A stretch of DNA of 64,000 nucleotides, taken from NCBI GenBank assembly GCA_944472135.2, contig OX235265.1:57175112-57239111 (forward strand). Reading direction: 5' to 3'. Positions 12,150 to 22,707 of this stretch are shown here, in pieces. Origin of the DNA: Trichobilharzia regenti (taxonomy: Eukaryota; Platyhelminthes; Trematoda; Strigeidida; Schistosomatidae). Each line of letters starts with the position of its first letter. Position 1 is the stretch's first letter. The position numbers and the translations under genes were made by a program. The notes beneath the pieces were generated by a model. The model had not been told where the DNA came from. It saw only the letters and a list, made by a program, of their open reading frames with translations, and searched no databases.

Positions 12150-13420
12150 TTCTAATAATGCATACACTAATGGAAAGGGTGCCAATAAGAACACCAAAGT
12201 CTCCAACTGTAGTAGATATCTTTGTGGTTATTTGCGGAAATATGGCTGTCAATACATCTAATCCTACTCCAAAGATATTGTGGCTATATGTGGATTGCAC
12301 TTTCACAGTGTTAAAACAGAAATTATCTCCACTTCCTACATACATGTAAACTCAGTAGTAGGGGAATAAAATTTACACTTGAGTCAGAAAATAAATTCGG
12401 AGAACTAGTTATGTTAGATTGTAAAATAAAACGAACAGAAGAAGGTAAACTATACCCATGGGTTTATTAAAAGCCAATGCACTCTAACAGATATTTAGAC
12501 TAATTCACCTCACCCATTATCTATAAGGACAGGCTTAGTTACGTCTTTAGCGAACTGAACAATAACTGTAAGTATTACATCGGAAGACGTAAATAATAAA
12601 ATGAATTAGACAACAGAAGCGTTAGTGCTAAGTAACCATCACAAGATATTCACAAAAGCTTACAAGAAAATAAAAGAATATTGATGGAACTAATGACCAT
12701 AACATTAATTTTTTTTTTATTACAGCTTGATTCCACACTGTATTTTTGGTACAAGTATGGAATTTTCAGCATGGATATCGGTAGCCCAAATTTTGCAGGC
12801 CGACCATAGATATCAGGTGTGAGTTGGCAGGGATCGAACCTTGGACCATGTGCATGGTCGGCTAGAGTCCTAACCACTGTTCCATCGATGCAGATATATG
12901 AAAGAATTTAAGGGATCTATTGTGTTACCTTATAAGGAGGAGACATCTAAAACCCTACGTAGAATTCTTAATGAGAGGTGTCATTTAAACCTACTAACTG
13001 ACTCTAGGACAAGTTGTGCAGTCTAAAGGCCCCTACTGACCAAATTTGACAAAATAATGGAATTTACAAAATACCTTGCAATGAGTGTGAGGTCAGTGAC
13101 ATAAGTGGAAGCAGTAAATAGCAGGTAATTAGATTATTGAAGTATGGGAATTTAGCTAAGTAAAGGATAATTGACTCCAAGAAGGTAACTAGTTTGGAGG
13201 AAAACTCAATAATCTCAGTGCATGCATTAACATTCAACCACACAATAGTGTCGGATAGAGCTGAAGTAATATAGTTAAGTGAAGAGAGGTTGATGACTGA
13301 TACTTTGTTCATCGAATCTACTTTTAACACATGCAACAGAAATGACTCAGCACCAATACCAGAGATATGGAAGATATTACCATCAATCAAATCAAAGGAT
13401 AAGAAATAATATTCCTCTTC
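12150..13420 (+). pseudogene. PLE reverse transcriptase and endonuclease, plus strand, SINE-interrupted
   Basis: A second copy of the same PLE family in the opposite orientation. 12158-12345 carries the RT active-site region (PKSPTVVDIF, NTSNPTPKILWLYVDCTF), where the usual YVDD reads YVDC, removing a catalytic aspartate. 12360-12510 continues with IKFTLESENKFGELVMLDCKIKR, then a stop at the expected VYRKP block. A family B SINE (about 12695-12893) splits the element. Beyond it, KEETSKTLRRILNER (12930-12990) and endonuclease-tail sequence run to about 13420, and 3' UTR-like DNA follows to about 13620. Alignment with 10933-11830 shows both derive from one family. Confidence 0.78.
12695..12893 (-). 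mobile_element. tRNA-like SINE, family B, inserted in the PLE
   Basis: On the minus strand the head reads TGG, GGTTAGGACTC, then CATGCACATGGTCC and box B-like GGTTCGATCCC. The body follows (CACCTGATATCTATGG, CCGATATCCATGCTGAAAAT, GTGTGGAATCAAGCTGTAA) and then an A-rich tail (T-run on plus at about 12710-12720). The same unit is at 35955-36166 and 59410-59625. Box A and B spacing fits a pol III promoter derived from a tRNA. Confidence 0.8.
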
Positions 13421-13620
13421 TTTTTGTTTTATTTCAATTTGCGTTATCTTATTCTAACATTTTATTTATTTATTTTACTGACAACACTCGTCTTATTTCC
13501 CATCTTATTGCATTCACAATTCCGAATGTACTTTATCTTCTCTTCATCTCTTTCATGCAGGTCTACTTAACTCTACATTGACTCATATTTATTCACTCAT
13601 ATGTCCAACTAATTTGTTAC

Positions 13621-14289
13621 TCGTGTTCATAAGTTTACAACCGTACCCAGGTTCTATTCTTATACGGATTGGTATTTATTTTAATAAAATTTGTGGATTT
13701 GTTTTCACTACTTATAATATTATAGAGTAGCTCAAATGTGCATCAAGAATAAAGTCACTGGATGAAAGTAATATCAGTCCATTGATGTCTGTGAAAAGTT
13801 TTTGCATTTTGGAATAGATGAAATTAATTATAATTATAGTTCAGTTGTTTGCACACAATGATAGTACTGCATTTATTCGAGTAGAATTATTGCTCAAAAT
13901 AATAGCAAAATAATTTTCATTTCGGGTAAATTATTGAATTATAATTAATATCATTCCACTTACAGGTTATCAAAGAGTTAATTGAATTAGTGTATTTTCG
14001 ATCATAAATGACTGGTAAGTGTTATACTATTTCTCACTTACGCTTGAAGATAACGTGATTTGACAGCGTAGAATGTTTGAATAGGCATATAATCTTGAAC
14101 TGTCTTGTAATTAGACAAATGTTTTGCTTTTGAATGGTCACTAGACATTTTATGTTATATTCCCCATTCATATCATAATATTCGCTAGTCATTTCGTGTC
14201 TGGAGGGTGAATCAACCTTAGATTTGTTATTATGTCCCACGAAGTTTCTTCGAAAGCCTTACTAATATCCGTCCTTTGAGTTCCAAATG
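13621..14289. other. AT-rich stretch, nothing recognised
   Basis: No supported coding or RNA feature. The first bases may still be PLE 3' UTR. Confidence 0.4.
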
Positions 14290-14925
14290 TAGGATAGGGC
14301 TTTAGCAGTACATCTCTACTACGTTCTGACTAGCCATCTCATCCTTCGTATAGAGACTGAGAGGAAGCCAGTTGATGAAAGTCTGCAGTAGTCTGTCGGA
14401 AGTGCTTTTGATGATGAATCATACGGAAATGCTGACTTGACATTATTGTTAGAAATTAGGTCGTTATTTTCTGTGCTGAGTGAGAGTTATAGATCTATAC
14501 ACCAGAATGATTTCAGAGTGCTGAACACATGTTTTGCTCTCCTCAACAATCCTGGTTGTCTGGAATTGACATCTTTATCAATGCAATCTGTAGCTGAGAC
14601 GACATAACTGAAAGCAGTAACTTACTTAAAATTTCTGCTTTGATGATGATTGGTGCCTGCTGCTGTTGGTTGTTGAATATCTTCATCACATCTGTATTCT
14701 CTAAAGGCACCTGAATTCCTGTCTTCGTTGACTTTCCTACCAACTTGTCGGTCTTTACTTGTAAACATTCGGGTTTGCACCTCGTGAAGCATATATCATC
14801 AGTGAAATCTAAATCTTCCTTTCGTTGGTTCAACCCGTGCTTGTCTACCCACTCTCCAAGACCTGCTGCATGATCCATTCTACCACAGTCCATTGCAAGC
14901 ATATTTCCGTGTAATTTAAATCTTA
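14290..14925 (-). pseudogene. RTE reverse transcriptase fragment
   Basis: A strongly decayed minus-strand copy of the RT middle. 14543-14902 encodes DHAAGLGEWVDKHGLNQ, EDLDFTDDICF, LQVKTDKLVGKSTKTGIQV, DVMKIFNNQQQQ and KAEILSK. The catalytic FADD is FTDD here (14795-14806), keeping both aspartates. Further left (14300-14540) the thumb region can be followed only through frame changes. Both ends are truncated and there is no 3' tail. Confidence 0.75.
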
Positions 14926-16639
14926 ACTTCTACTTTTAACAGTTTTACAGTTTCTTTTTTCTAAATCGATTCTTCCAAAATGTTAAAAGTTAAGGACGAC
15001 TTGAAACCAGTTATAACAAGGTCATTCTTACTTGGCTTTTGTATCTGACGTTTGGGCAAGGTTAGCCTTCAACATACTTAGTCACGTTTTCTAATGAATT
15101 AAAAAGTCTCCTTAGAGGGCAAAATTCACATCAGTAAAACTCTGAATATGATTTATGTACACACAAAGCTCTGTTAAACATAAGATGGTCTGGTTTGGTT
15201 GGTACACTCCAATTATGATAGACAGTGGAGTGGTTAGATGCACTGAGATATAACACAGAGTTTTAAGTGAAGAGGTAAAGTGCTTTTGTTAAATTATAAT
15301 TATATTTCAATAGTTTACAAACTGATAAGTTTTTGTTTTTTGGTAATATTTCGAACAAAATTACTGCCCGTGATCACACCAACTGTTGAAATTGTTTTGT
15401 TTTTAGTTCCTTTTGTTCAGTTGAAAGTTTTCATTGACTCAGTTGGTTAGACATGTATTGCTGATGTCGAACCACTAGTCTTCCTCGATATGCAAGTAGA
15501 ACTATGAGGAGTTAATCGTGGTTTGATGTTAATAGTGCCACCAATTAATGAAGCCTGTGGCTGCTGTTTCCAGCCACGTAGGGATATATAGGTTACTTGA
15601 CTGAGTTCTTGGATGTGCTGATACTCTCCCTGAGACGATACGAAATCTTTCAAAATGATGGAGATGTGTTTAATCTCTACCTTAGATTTCTGTACATCGT
15701 CATCTAATTATTATGTGAGTTGGGTAGAATAGCGAAACACCAATCACGCTAGATCCATGACCTTGTTATACCGTTATACCTTGGGATTTACAGACATAAG
15801 AATACTTTTCACAGTTTATTTCTCAAATGGCCATTAATGTTTTATTCGATTGGCAAATGGTGATTAATACAAAAGCTGAAGTGTACAATAAAAAATATTG
15901 ATTTAGTTATGGTTTTTTGAGGTGAATGGTTTAGTTGAGGAGCTTTCATTATCTTTATCGACAGCATGTTGAGTACATACTTCAATTTGAAGTGTGATTT
16001 CAGATTTCCCGGCGACTTTATTAGTCATTTCTTCTGGTGACCGTGAACAACATCGCTTGTTTCTGGAGATTTTCTCACCCTCTAGTCCACTCGTGCTGGT
16101 CATCTCGCTGACCTGAAAGCTGATTATTTTTCCATGGACCAACCATCCAGCTTAAAGACTACAACTACATCAGTAACACCCAACTTAGCTACAAATCGTC
16201 TCCATCATAACATTCACGGAGAATTTTCAGGTGGGTAGTTTAACGCCTGATAAATTCCAGAAAGCCACAAATGAATGTCATTACCATCCCATTTTATTAG
16301 TGCATTTTATGTAGATGATGTGAGGGTACGAAAATTCAATACCGAATTCTATAAGAACAAATGAAGCTTTGTAAAGCCGTTATCTGATTAGGCAATCCAC
16401 TGGTTTCGTTCATTCATTCTAGATGTAGATCTATAATGATTCAGAAATGTGTACTTATTGTTATTTGTTGAGAATGACATATACGCTTTGAAATGTGTCT
16501 AAAAGATCCTGTTGGATAGATGCACTTAGTGTTTCAGATTTCTACGAAGTACGGATATACTTTGACGTCGAATCCTGCAGAAATTCCTACCGACTTAAGA
16601 TCAACATTCAAAAAACCACAGCCATCAAGAGAGTTTAGA
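14926..16639. other. Stretch with one weak repeat trace
   Basis: At about 15300-15395 the minus strand weakly resembles the family 1 PLE terminal repeat (GTAATATTTCGAACAAAATT, TACTGC, TGATCACACCAA). Otherwise no coding signal is convincing. Two short open frames on the minus strand (15447-15653, 15903-16142) show no recognisable motif. Confidence 0.35.
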
Positions 16640-16745
16640 CTGTTATGGGTAAAATTTGTTTTGATAAAATCTCACACTGTTATTCAGCAATGTTTACTGA
16701 CGACGTCTTGAGCACAATTTATTGTTCATAATCATATCAAGATGA
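16640..16745 (-). repeat. PLE family 1 terminal repeat fragment
   Basis: Inverse orientation relative to 3540-3765 and about 85-90% similar by eye to 10801-10890. It is followed directly by a short TA-rich run and a ribozyme SINE. Confidence 0.65.
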
Positions 16746-16764
16746 TATATATATACATATATAT

Positions 16765-16930
16765 TTCATCATGAACTGACATCGGTTACAGGATCATTGA
16801 AAAAGCTTGGATACTGGACGGCTGTTTCATCCTAGTTTGGGACTCTTCATCAGTACGCAGCCGCTGATGTTCGAATCCAGGACCTTCTGGTTACAAAGCG
16901 AGCTCGTATATCATTAAGCCACTGAAATAT
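16765..16930 (-). mobile_element. tRNA-like ribozyme SINE, family C
   Basis: Minus-strand order is box A region, box B-like GGATTCGAACATC, hammerhead region, then the tail ACTGATGTCAG-like segment. The hammerhead core reads AUGAAGA where CUGANGA is expected, so the essential C3 is changed to A. Stem II (GUCC/GGAU) and GAAA remain. Catalysis is predicted lost. Confidence 0.7.
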
Positions 16931-16944
16931 ATGCATATTTATAT

Positions 16945-17225
16945 ATATTCCCATGACAAGTCTGCGTGTGTTCAGATTGTTCGAAATGTGTTGTGCAAAT
17001 ACACTACACGATTCAGACAAATTACTTTGTCTGAATTCATAAAAGGGAACTAATTGTTTCAATGTCAAATAAATCATAAATATAGTGATGAAGTCTGGCT
17101 GAGTAGTAGGTCAATTTTATATATAATTTATATAATTTTATGCATAATTTTGGACAGTCAACGGATTTTAGAATATGTATATATATGACACATGCACAAT
17201 AGTTTTTCAGAACGAGGTGATTTAA
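16945..17225 (+). repeat. PLE-associated terminal repeat R1, uninterrupted copy
   Basis: Essentially identical to 41568-41644 plus 42078-42290, and related to 30510-30660. In the 41.6-42.3 kb copy a ribozyme SINE interrupts this sequence, so this copy is the empty-site allele form: TCAGACAAATTAC at 17013-17025 is present once. R1 sits beside PLE 3' sequence at 30460-30660 and 41435-41560, which suggests it is the terminal repeat of that PLE family. Confidence 0.75.
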
Positions 17226-17497
17226 AAAGAATTATTTATTTAGTTTTTAGCTTGCACTAATTTATCTAATTTTTATACTGATGATAAGTTTTAATTAGTT
17301 CCTGTGATATTACTGAGTTTGTTTTCCAAATCTTTGATTTTTCTTCCTTCCCCTCACCTGTCCGCTAGTTTTGTCCCTTTGGCTATCGGTCGGGGTGAAT
17401 GATGAATTAAGTAATCGTTTCATTCTAACAATATTAAAGAAGCTCATTTCTCATCCAACCTGCTTCCTTGATCATTTTCATCACAGCAAAACTCCAT

Positions 17498-17660
17498 TAT
17501 GGATAAGATTTTATTTTGATAAATCACACAGTGTTGTACAGTAATACTAACTGTACAGTAATATTAACAGTTAATATAACTGTACAACACTGTGTGATTT
17601 ATCAAAATAAAATCTAATCCATAACAGAGTTATGCTCTACGACAGTGCCCAAGTTTTGTA
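17498..17660. repeat. Inverted pair of PLE family 1 terminal repeat pieces
   Basis: The left arm (about 17498-17545, minus) and right arm (about 17577-17627, plus) are complementary over about 48 bp through TTTATTTTGATAAATCACA and ACAGTGTTGTACAG. The about 30-bp spacer is rich in GTACAGTAATA repeats. The right arm continues into the normal repeat end at about 17660. Confidence 0.7.
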
Positions 17661-17718
17661 CTTATTTCATCACAGCAAGCGAAAAATACACACATTTTAT
17701 CTTGCGGTTTTTTTTCAG

Positions 17719-17952
17719 CTGAAGACAATCTATAATATTATAATTAATGTTTATCTTAAACCGTCAGCAATTGAAGTGACGCCTCCAGGTAAAATGTGCA
17801 CATCCTGTACCACAAATCTAGCTCCTCTAGCTTTGATGATATGTGTTTCTGTAAGATTGGAAGCTATAATGCTTGATACACAAGCAAGAACAGATGATAA
17901 TTTATTTGTTGGCCACAATGAAATTATTGGATGTGGAAAGTGCATGGTACAG
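17719..17952 (+). CDS. Candidate orphan exon of an unrecognised gene
   Basis: A 234-bp segment (78 codons) open in the frame starting at 17719. A strong 3' splice site lies to its left (eight Ts then CAG at 17709-17718) and a consensus 5' splice site to its right (CAG then GTAAGA at 17953). Both edges are phase 0. The translation begins LKTIYNIIINVYLKPSAIE and ends NEIIGCGKCMVQ; it contains CTSC and CGKC, a possible metal-binding pair. I do not recognise the protein. The opposite strand is also open (297 nt, 17751-18047) with a possible acceptor (TTTTCCTAG) before its ATG, so the strand is uncertain. No partner exon was found within the window. Confidence 0.35.
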
Positions 17953-18069
17953 GTAAGAAGACATACAGAGGGATGACTTTCCAAGACGGAAACTTCCACC
18001 TTGGGACCAATGAGAATCTTCATAGCCAACTTCAGTCTATTCATCATCTAGGAAAATCTGGTCTTTACA

Positions 18070-19375
18070 GTCTGCTCCGATTCACGCCAGGTAAAATATT
18101 AAGAGTCCAAAAGATGCTATGGATGCAAAACTCCGACCGGAACAAGCTCGATTCAGGAAAAACAAATCATATGCTAATCAAATTGCAGCGCTACTTATTA
18201 TCGTTGAACAGAGAATACAGTGTCAGTCAAATCTCCGTCCCAACTTAATCGACTTTGAAATGCCTTTGACAGCGTTGATGGCAAAGTAGTTTGGAAATTT
18301 CTCCAACACTGTGGAGTATTTCAAATTTATATTAACTTTATACAAGTTCTATATGACAATGACGTATGTCAAGTGACTTACAACGGAAAAATCAGCGAAG
18401 CGTTTGAAGTGAAGACATCAGTACAAAAAACTCCCTAATATCACCGGTGATATTTTTGATTGTTCTGGACTGAATCATGCAGAAGATTGTAGGGGTGAGA
18501 GTACACAAGAATACGTCGGGCTGAAAAGAAGACTCCAGGAGATTTTTGACTCCACGGACGATTTAGATTCAATGTCATACAAAATAGCAGTTCACATATG
18601 GGAACCAACAAGTTAACATATGAACAAGACAGAGAAGATTCGACGTCCAATTAACATGCACAAAACATAAGTGAAGAAACCTACTGACAAACAACAACAA
18701 GAATGAATCACCATCAACAGGCGAAATTTCAAGTAGACCACTGCTTTAACCTATCTAGGAAATACTCTCTCAAATACAGGCGGCACCGATGAAGATGTCG
18801 AAGACAACACGGAGTGGAAGAGGAAGACAAGCTCTCCTTAACCTGAAATCAGTGTAAAAATCTACTCCACCCATTGTAAAGAACACGATTCAGATTGACA
18901 ACACCAATGTCAAGTCAGTGCTTCTATGTGGTTCTGACACTTGAAGTGTTCATTACAAAATGCATTTCCAACAGGCTACTGAAGATTTTTACTGACAGAC
19001 AGCCGCCATCGCTCGATAGTGAATATCAGATGACCAGTCAGAGAGGATAAGCAATAAGGAGCGAGGTGAGGACGAACCCATCAGAAACGAATCACACAAC
19101 AAATATGAGGAGGGGAATGGAGATGGATCGGATACACACTGAGGAGATGGTTGGGTGACGTCGCGCACCAGCTAGGCAGAGGGGCGAGTGGATCCTTAAT
19201 GGGAAACGATGAGTATGGCGTTTGAGTGTGACATGGAGGAGATCGTGTGAGGGGATGAGAGCTTACGTTAAACCGTGAAGTCATCTGAAGAGGACTGTAG
19301 AGAACAGGATGAAATGGTGGAGTACTGGTGAGGCCCTATATTCCATTTGGAACCTAACGGAATAATCATGTATCT
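18070..19375 (+). pseudogene. RTE retrotransposon remnant, heavily mutated
   Basis: RT blocks are legible through many shifts: KLRPEQARFRKNKS, LIDFE, AFDSVDGKVVWKFL and CQVTYNGKISEAFEV (18074-18420). Then come a decayed post-catalytic region, a glutamine/threonine-coding CAACAACAA run near 18690, thumb sequence with SVLLCGSDT (about 18905-18945) and the tail GGCCCTATATTCC with GGAACCTAACGGAA (about 19350-19375). The segment 18602-19361 is about 99% identical in inverse orientation to 40500-41255, including stop codons. The catalytic motif is not legible. Confidence 0.8.
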
Positions 19376-19934
19376 AAAGTGTTTCCATTTAATTCCAAGT
19401 AAATGGAGGTGACATGCAGTTCACAGTTTAGTGCAGACACTAGTGAGTAAGGTTGTGGCCCTCTGCATGTCAATGTCAATGAATGCCTGACGAAATGGTG
19501 AAGGTTTAATAGATGTGACTATTGGAAAGGTGATGACCTTTTCTGTTTTGCTGTATATTGCATAATTAAGAAGATAACTCTCCAGTTTACTCTTCCATAC
19601 GTATTTTTATTAAGTTCTCTTCAAGTGAATTATAATGTAAGTTATTCCTCTTAAAGTTTCAAGATTTATTTTCTCTGTTATTTGCTATTAACTGTAGGTG
19701 AACTGAAGATCTCTGACTGTATATTACCACTTCAACCTACTACTCTCGCCAAGCACCTATACCTCTCTATGGTCGTGTGCATCCACTTTTTGCTGAAATT
19801 GTCACTAATGTTAGTAACCTCAGAAGTGCACTAGTATGTTGTTTCTCCTTGTTCAGGTGACTAATCAAAGAGTTGATTACAGTATTATTCGGGTGGTATG
19901 AGTAATTGTTCCTGACGTTACTACTTTCTAATCG
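19376..19934. other. Intergenic stretch, nothing recognised
   Basis: No supported ORF, splice-bounded exon or repeat copy. Confidence 0.4.
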
Positions 19935-20082
19935 AAAATTTATATATTGAATTGAATTTTTGATTTTCCCGTCGATTGATTGGACCGAAGTGCTCGTCTC
20001 AGGTTGATATGTCGGCTTCTTGTGCAGATGCTTCGACGATGTCTGGGTATTTAATTAGTATACAATTGGTGGATGGTGGCTA

Positions 20083-20143
20083 GCAGTGGAATCCAGGATG
20101 CGCATTTCGTCCTATTTGGGACTCGTCATCTGGATGTACCTGC
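20083..20143 (-). ncRNA. Hammerhead ribozyme, S-alpha type, core-mutated
   Basis: Stem I has the long interrupted form known for the schistosome ribozyme (GCAGGTACATCCAG with CTGGATTCCACTGC). Stem II is GTCC/GGAC with a CAAATA loop, GAAA follows, and stem III is two pairs closing GCGC before the AUC cleavage triplet. The core reads AUGACGA instead of CUGANGA, so C3 is A. C3 pairs with G8 in the active fold, so cleavage should be lost. Confidence 0.85.
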
Positions 20144-20225
20144 ATTTCTCAGTGAGTGATGATGTTCCCACCGAGGCTCGAACCCAGTACCCATAGTTTC
20201 AAACGCCAAAGCGTTATCCACTAGA

Positions 20226-20277
20226 CCAGATGACGAGTCCCAAATAGGACGAAATGCGCATCCTGGATTCCACTGCT
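20226..20277 (+). ncRNA. Second hammerhead copy, inverse orientation, same core mutation
   Basis: Identical to the 20083-20133 core in reverse complement, including C3 to A. It lacks the outer 5' strand of stem I (GCAGGTAC), because the inverted repeat ends at CCAG. It must derive from the neighbouring copy. Confidence 0.8.
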
Positions 20278-20409
20278 AGCCACCATCCACCAATTGAAAA
20301 TTTATATACCTTGGAAATTAACTCCGTTCAAGCTTCAAGCTCTTACTCAGCATTAACAACAGCGTGTATCAGCATTCTACTTCTTTAAGCCAATTTATCC
20401 AGCTGCTGC

Positions 20410-20890
20410 AAGTCACGAACAAAACTCTTTCTGAAAACAAAACACGTAGATCAACGAAGAGACTCTTTTCGGAGAATTCATTTTCCTAGCTGTACAATCG
20501 CAAATATATGTGTTATTTTGTATATATGTGTGCATTAAATTTGTCAAACAAAATTACAATTGGTTATGGTTATTTTAATTAAACAGGTGAAGAGTGGTAA
20601 CACAAGTCAAGAAAATTAGGTGTTAATGAAATTAGGGTAGTAACAAAGGTGATGAGTTGTCACGAACGGTTGTTAAAAGAAGTTATGTAACAATAATATG
20701 AATAGTTTGATGAGTGAGTTTTACTCAGGATGCACATAGAAACAAAGTAGATGATACGAAATTAAGTAAGAGTTCTGAATGAATACAGGAATCCTAAGCA
20801 ATTAAAGAACAGGCAAAGAAACAAAATTAAGTCATCAAAATAAAAAGACTCAAATCAAATAAAAAAAACTTTCTACAGAAAAACTAAATC
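20410..20890 (-). repeat. PLE family 2 3' UTR and terminal region, no coding part
   Basis: Inverse of 31650-32290 over most of its length. It includes blocks GAGTTTTACTCAGGATGCAC, GTTGTCACGAACGG and TCCGAAAAGAGTCTCTTCG on the appropriate strands. It has one unit of the roughly 215-bp block that is duplicated at 31701-32130. Confidence 0.75.
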
Positions 20891-22289
20891 TTTGCCTTCT
20901 CACTCTCAATCTTTTATGTCTCATCAATCTGGGAAGTGTAGTCGAGCGATTAGTCGGTTGTTGTTGAGCCATTAACTAACGCTAGAATGAAGTCAAATCT
21001 AGTGTCAACCACATTTTTTCAATCTTAGATTTAATTAACGTTTTACATAAGAATATATATATTTTTTTTCATGCAGCATGCGGTTCGGAAATTTCGGTTG
21101 CCCAGAGTTTAGGCAGTCATCTGGCTTTGACTAACCTCTCATAGGACATGACAAAATATCATGTAGTTCAATTCTGACTAATTACTTAAGGGGGTTCTAT
21201 TTTTCATATTAAAATATGTTTGTATTGTTGATAAGTTAATTATCATAAGTTGGTATATTTTTCATCTGGTTATTGGAAAAGCTGTCGAGAGTGTGCTAAC
21301 AGCTTAGTTTACATGATAGAATGTTTTTTGAGGCACTAATGCAGGTGTTACTGACTGTGGTATTTTACTAACTTACACTCTTGTTTCTCTAGCGGTACAG
21401 AATTCCTTGAAATTTGACTTGTCTCCCAGGTGGTTGTAGATAGGCATGGAATTCAGATCATATAAACTATTAGTCACTCATGTTGGATAACCAAACACAA
21501 GATGATCACAGATGTACTACCGTGCATTTCTCTGTAATAATAAGTCAATCATTTATTTGGATTTTAAATAATTTTGAAGTTGGGAAAATGATAACATTTT
21601 GCTGAAACATGACTGTTTTAGTGTAGATTTTTAATGCTTATCGACAGGATCGTCATGGTCTCTTGATTTCGAAATTCTACCTACTGTTGGTTGGGAATAT
21701 ACTGACTAGGTAGCACAACTTCATAACATTTCGATTATTGATTTTTCTGTTTTAATCAAGGTTTGAATAGACTGAAAGCATTAATACGTTGAAGTCAGGG
21801 CGATTACCAGTAAGTTGTCTATTTAGATCGGAAACTGAATTGTTCAGATCACTACTCACCTGTCTGTGAGATTGGATTATGCCTAAAAACCTACTGTCAG
21901 ATTGTTACCGACGTAATTATAAGCTCCTAAATGTCGGTCAAAATTTATCCGTGAGATGTGCAATCTGCTGAATAATTTCAACGAAAAGCCGTTAATATGC
22001 ACTCTGATTTAGCAGAGATGCTTGGAAGTAGTCAATAAGGAGTTATGAACTTAGATTTTAGGCTCACTGTCCCTCTTCAGCGTAGCGTACCTGCAATCTT
22101 TGTGAAATTAATGTTCTGTCGGACATCTGAACCTATTTAACTCAGTAGTATGTCATCAGAAATCTGTAGTGATGATGGACAGAAAAGAAACTGAAATAAA
22201 ATCCATGGAGCTAGAATACTGCTCTCATACAACCTGAATTAGCTGGTTTATTGTGTTACAGACAAAAAAAGTAAGAACTGGAAGCTACG
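20891..22289. other. AT-rich stretch, nothing recognised
   Basis: No supported coding, RNA or repeat feature. Confidence 0.4.
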
Positions 22290-22707
22290 TATAAAATGTG
22301 TTGCTCGCTATTCTTTATGGAAATAAGAATAAACAGTTCAGCGAAGAGAAGAATTCATTCACTTGTCTGTACAATCACAAATATATGATCATTTGTGTGT
22401 GTGTGTGGTTACTTTGCTTGTGAAACACACTAAAAGAGGTAAAAATAAATTAGTTTGGAGTGTTCTGTACATTATCAAAATATTGCAAAACAGTGAAGAT
22501 TAATAAGTTTCTAAATAAGAAAGTCAAGATTACTAAGCTTAAGATTAGGATTGCGTAACACGAAAGACGTTCAGAAAACTGGATGTTAGTGGTAGCAGCA
22601 CAGATACATGTTTACAAATACTTTATGTAACAGGTGGACAGGGTGAACAAAAGGTTACCGAAGAAAATGATGTTATAATTATCACACCATGAAATATAAA
22701 AGGGACA

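Larger units (their letters stand above)
19935..20300 (-). mobile_element. S-alpha-type hammerhead retroposon with inverted end
   Basis: Read on the minus strand: box A (TGGTCTAGTGG, about 20216-20226), box B-like GGGTTCGAGCCTC (about 20170-20185), an extended hammerhead (20083-20143), then a tail through GGTGGCTAG-complement and an AATTGAAT-rich end at about 19940. The last 71 bp of the hammerhead-tail part are repeated in perfect inverse orientation at 20226-20296, abutting box A. The AAAATC, TCGATTGATTGGACC tail block is shared with 30130-30335. Confidence 0.85.

Noticed and set aside
19081..19284. Paired open frames of 67 codons at 19081-19284 and 40566-40769, nearly identical
   Set aside because: They are antisense frames of the duplicated RTE remnant, not a conserved protein.
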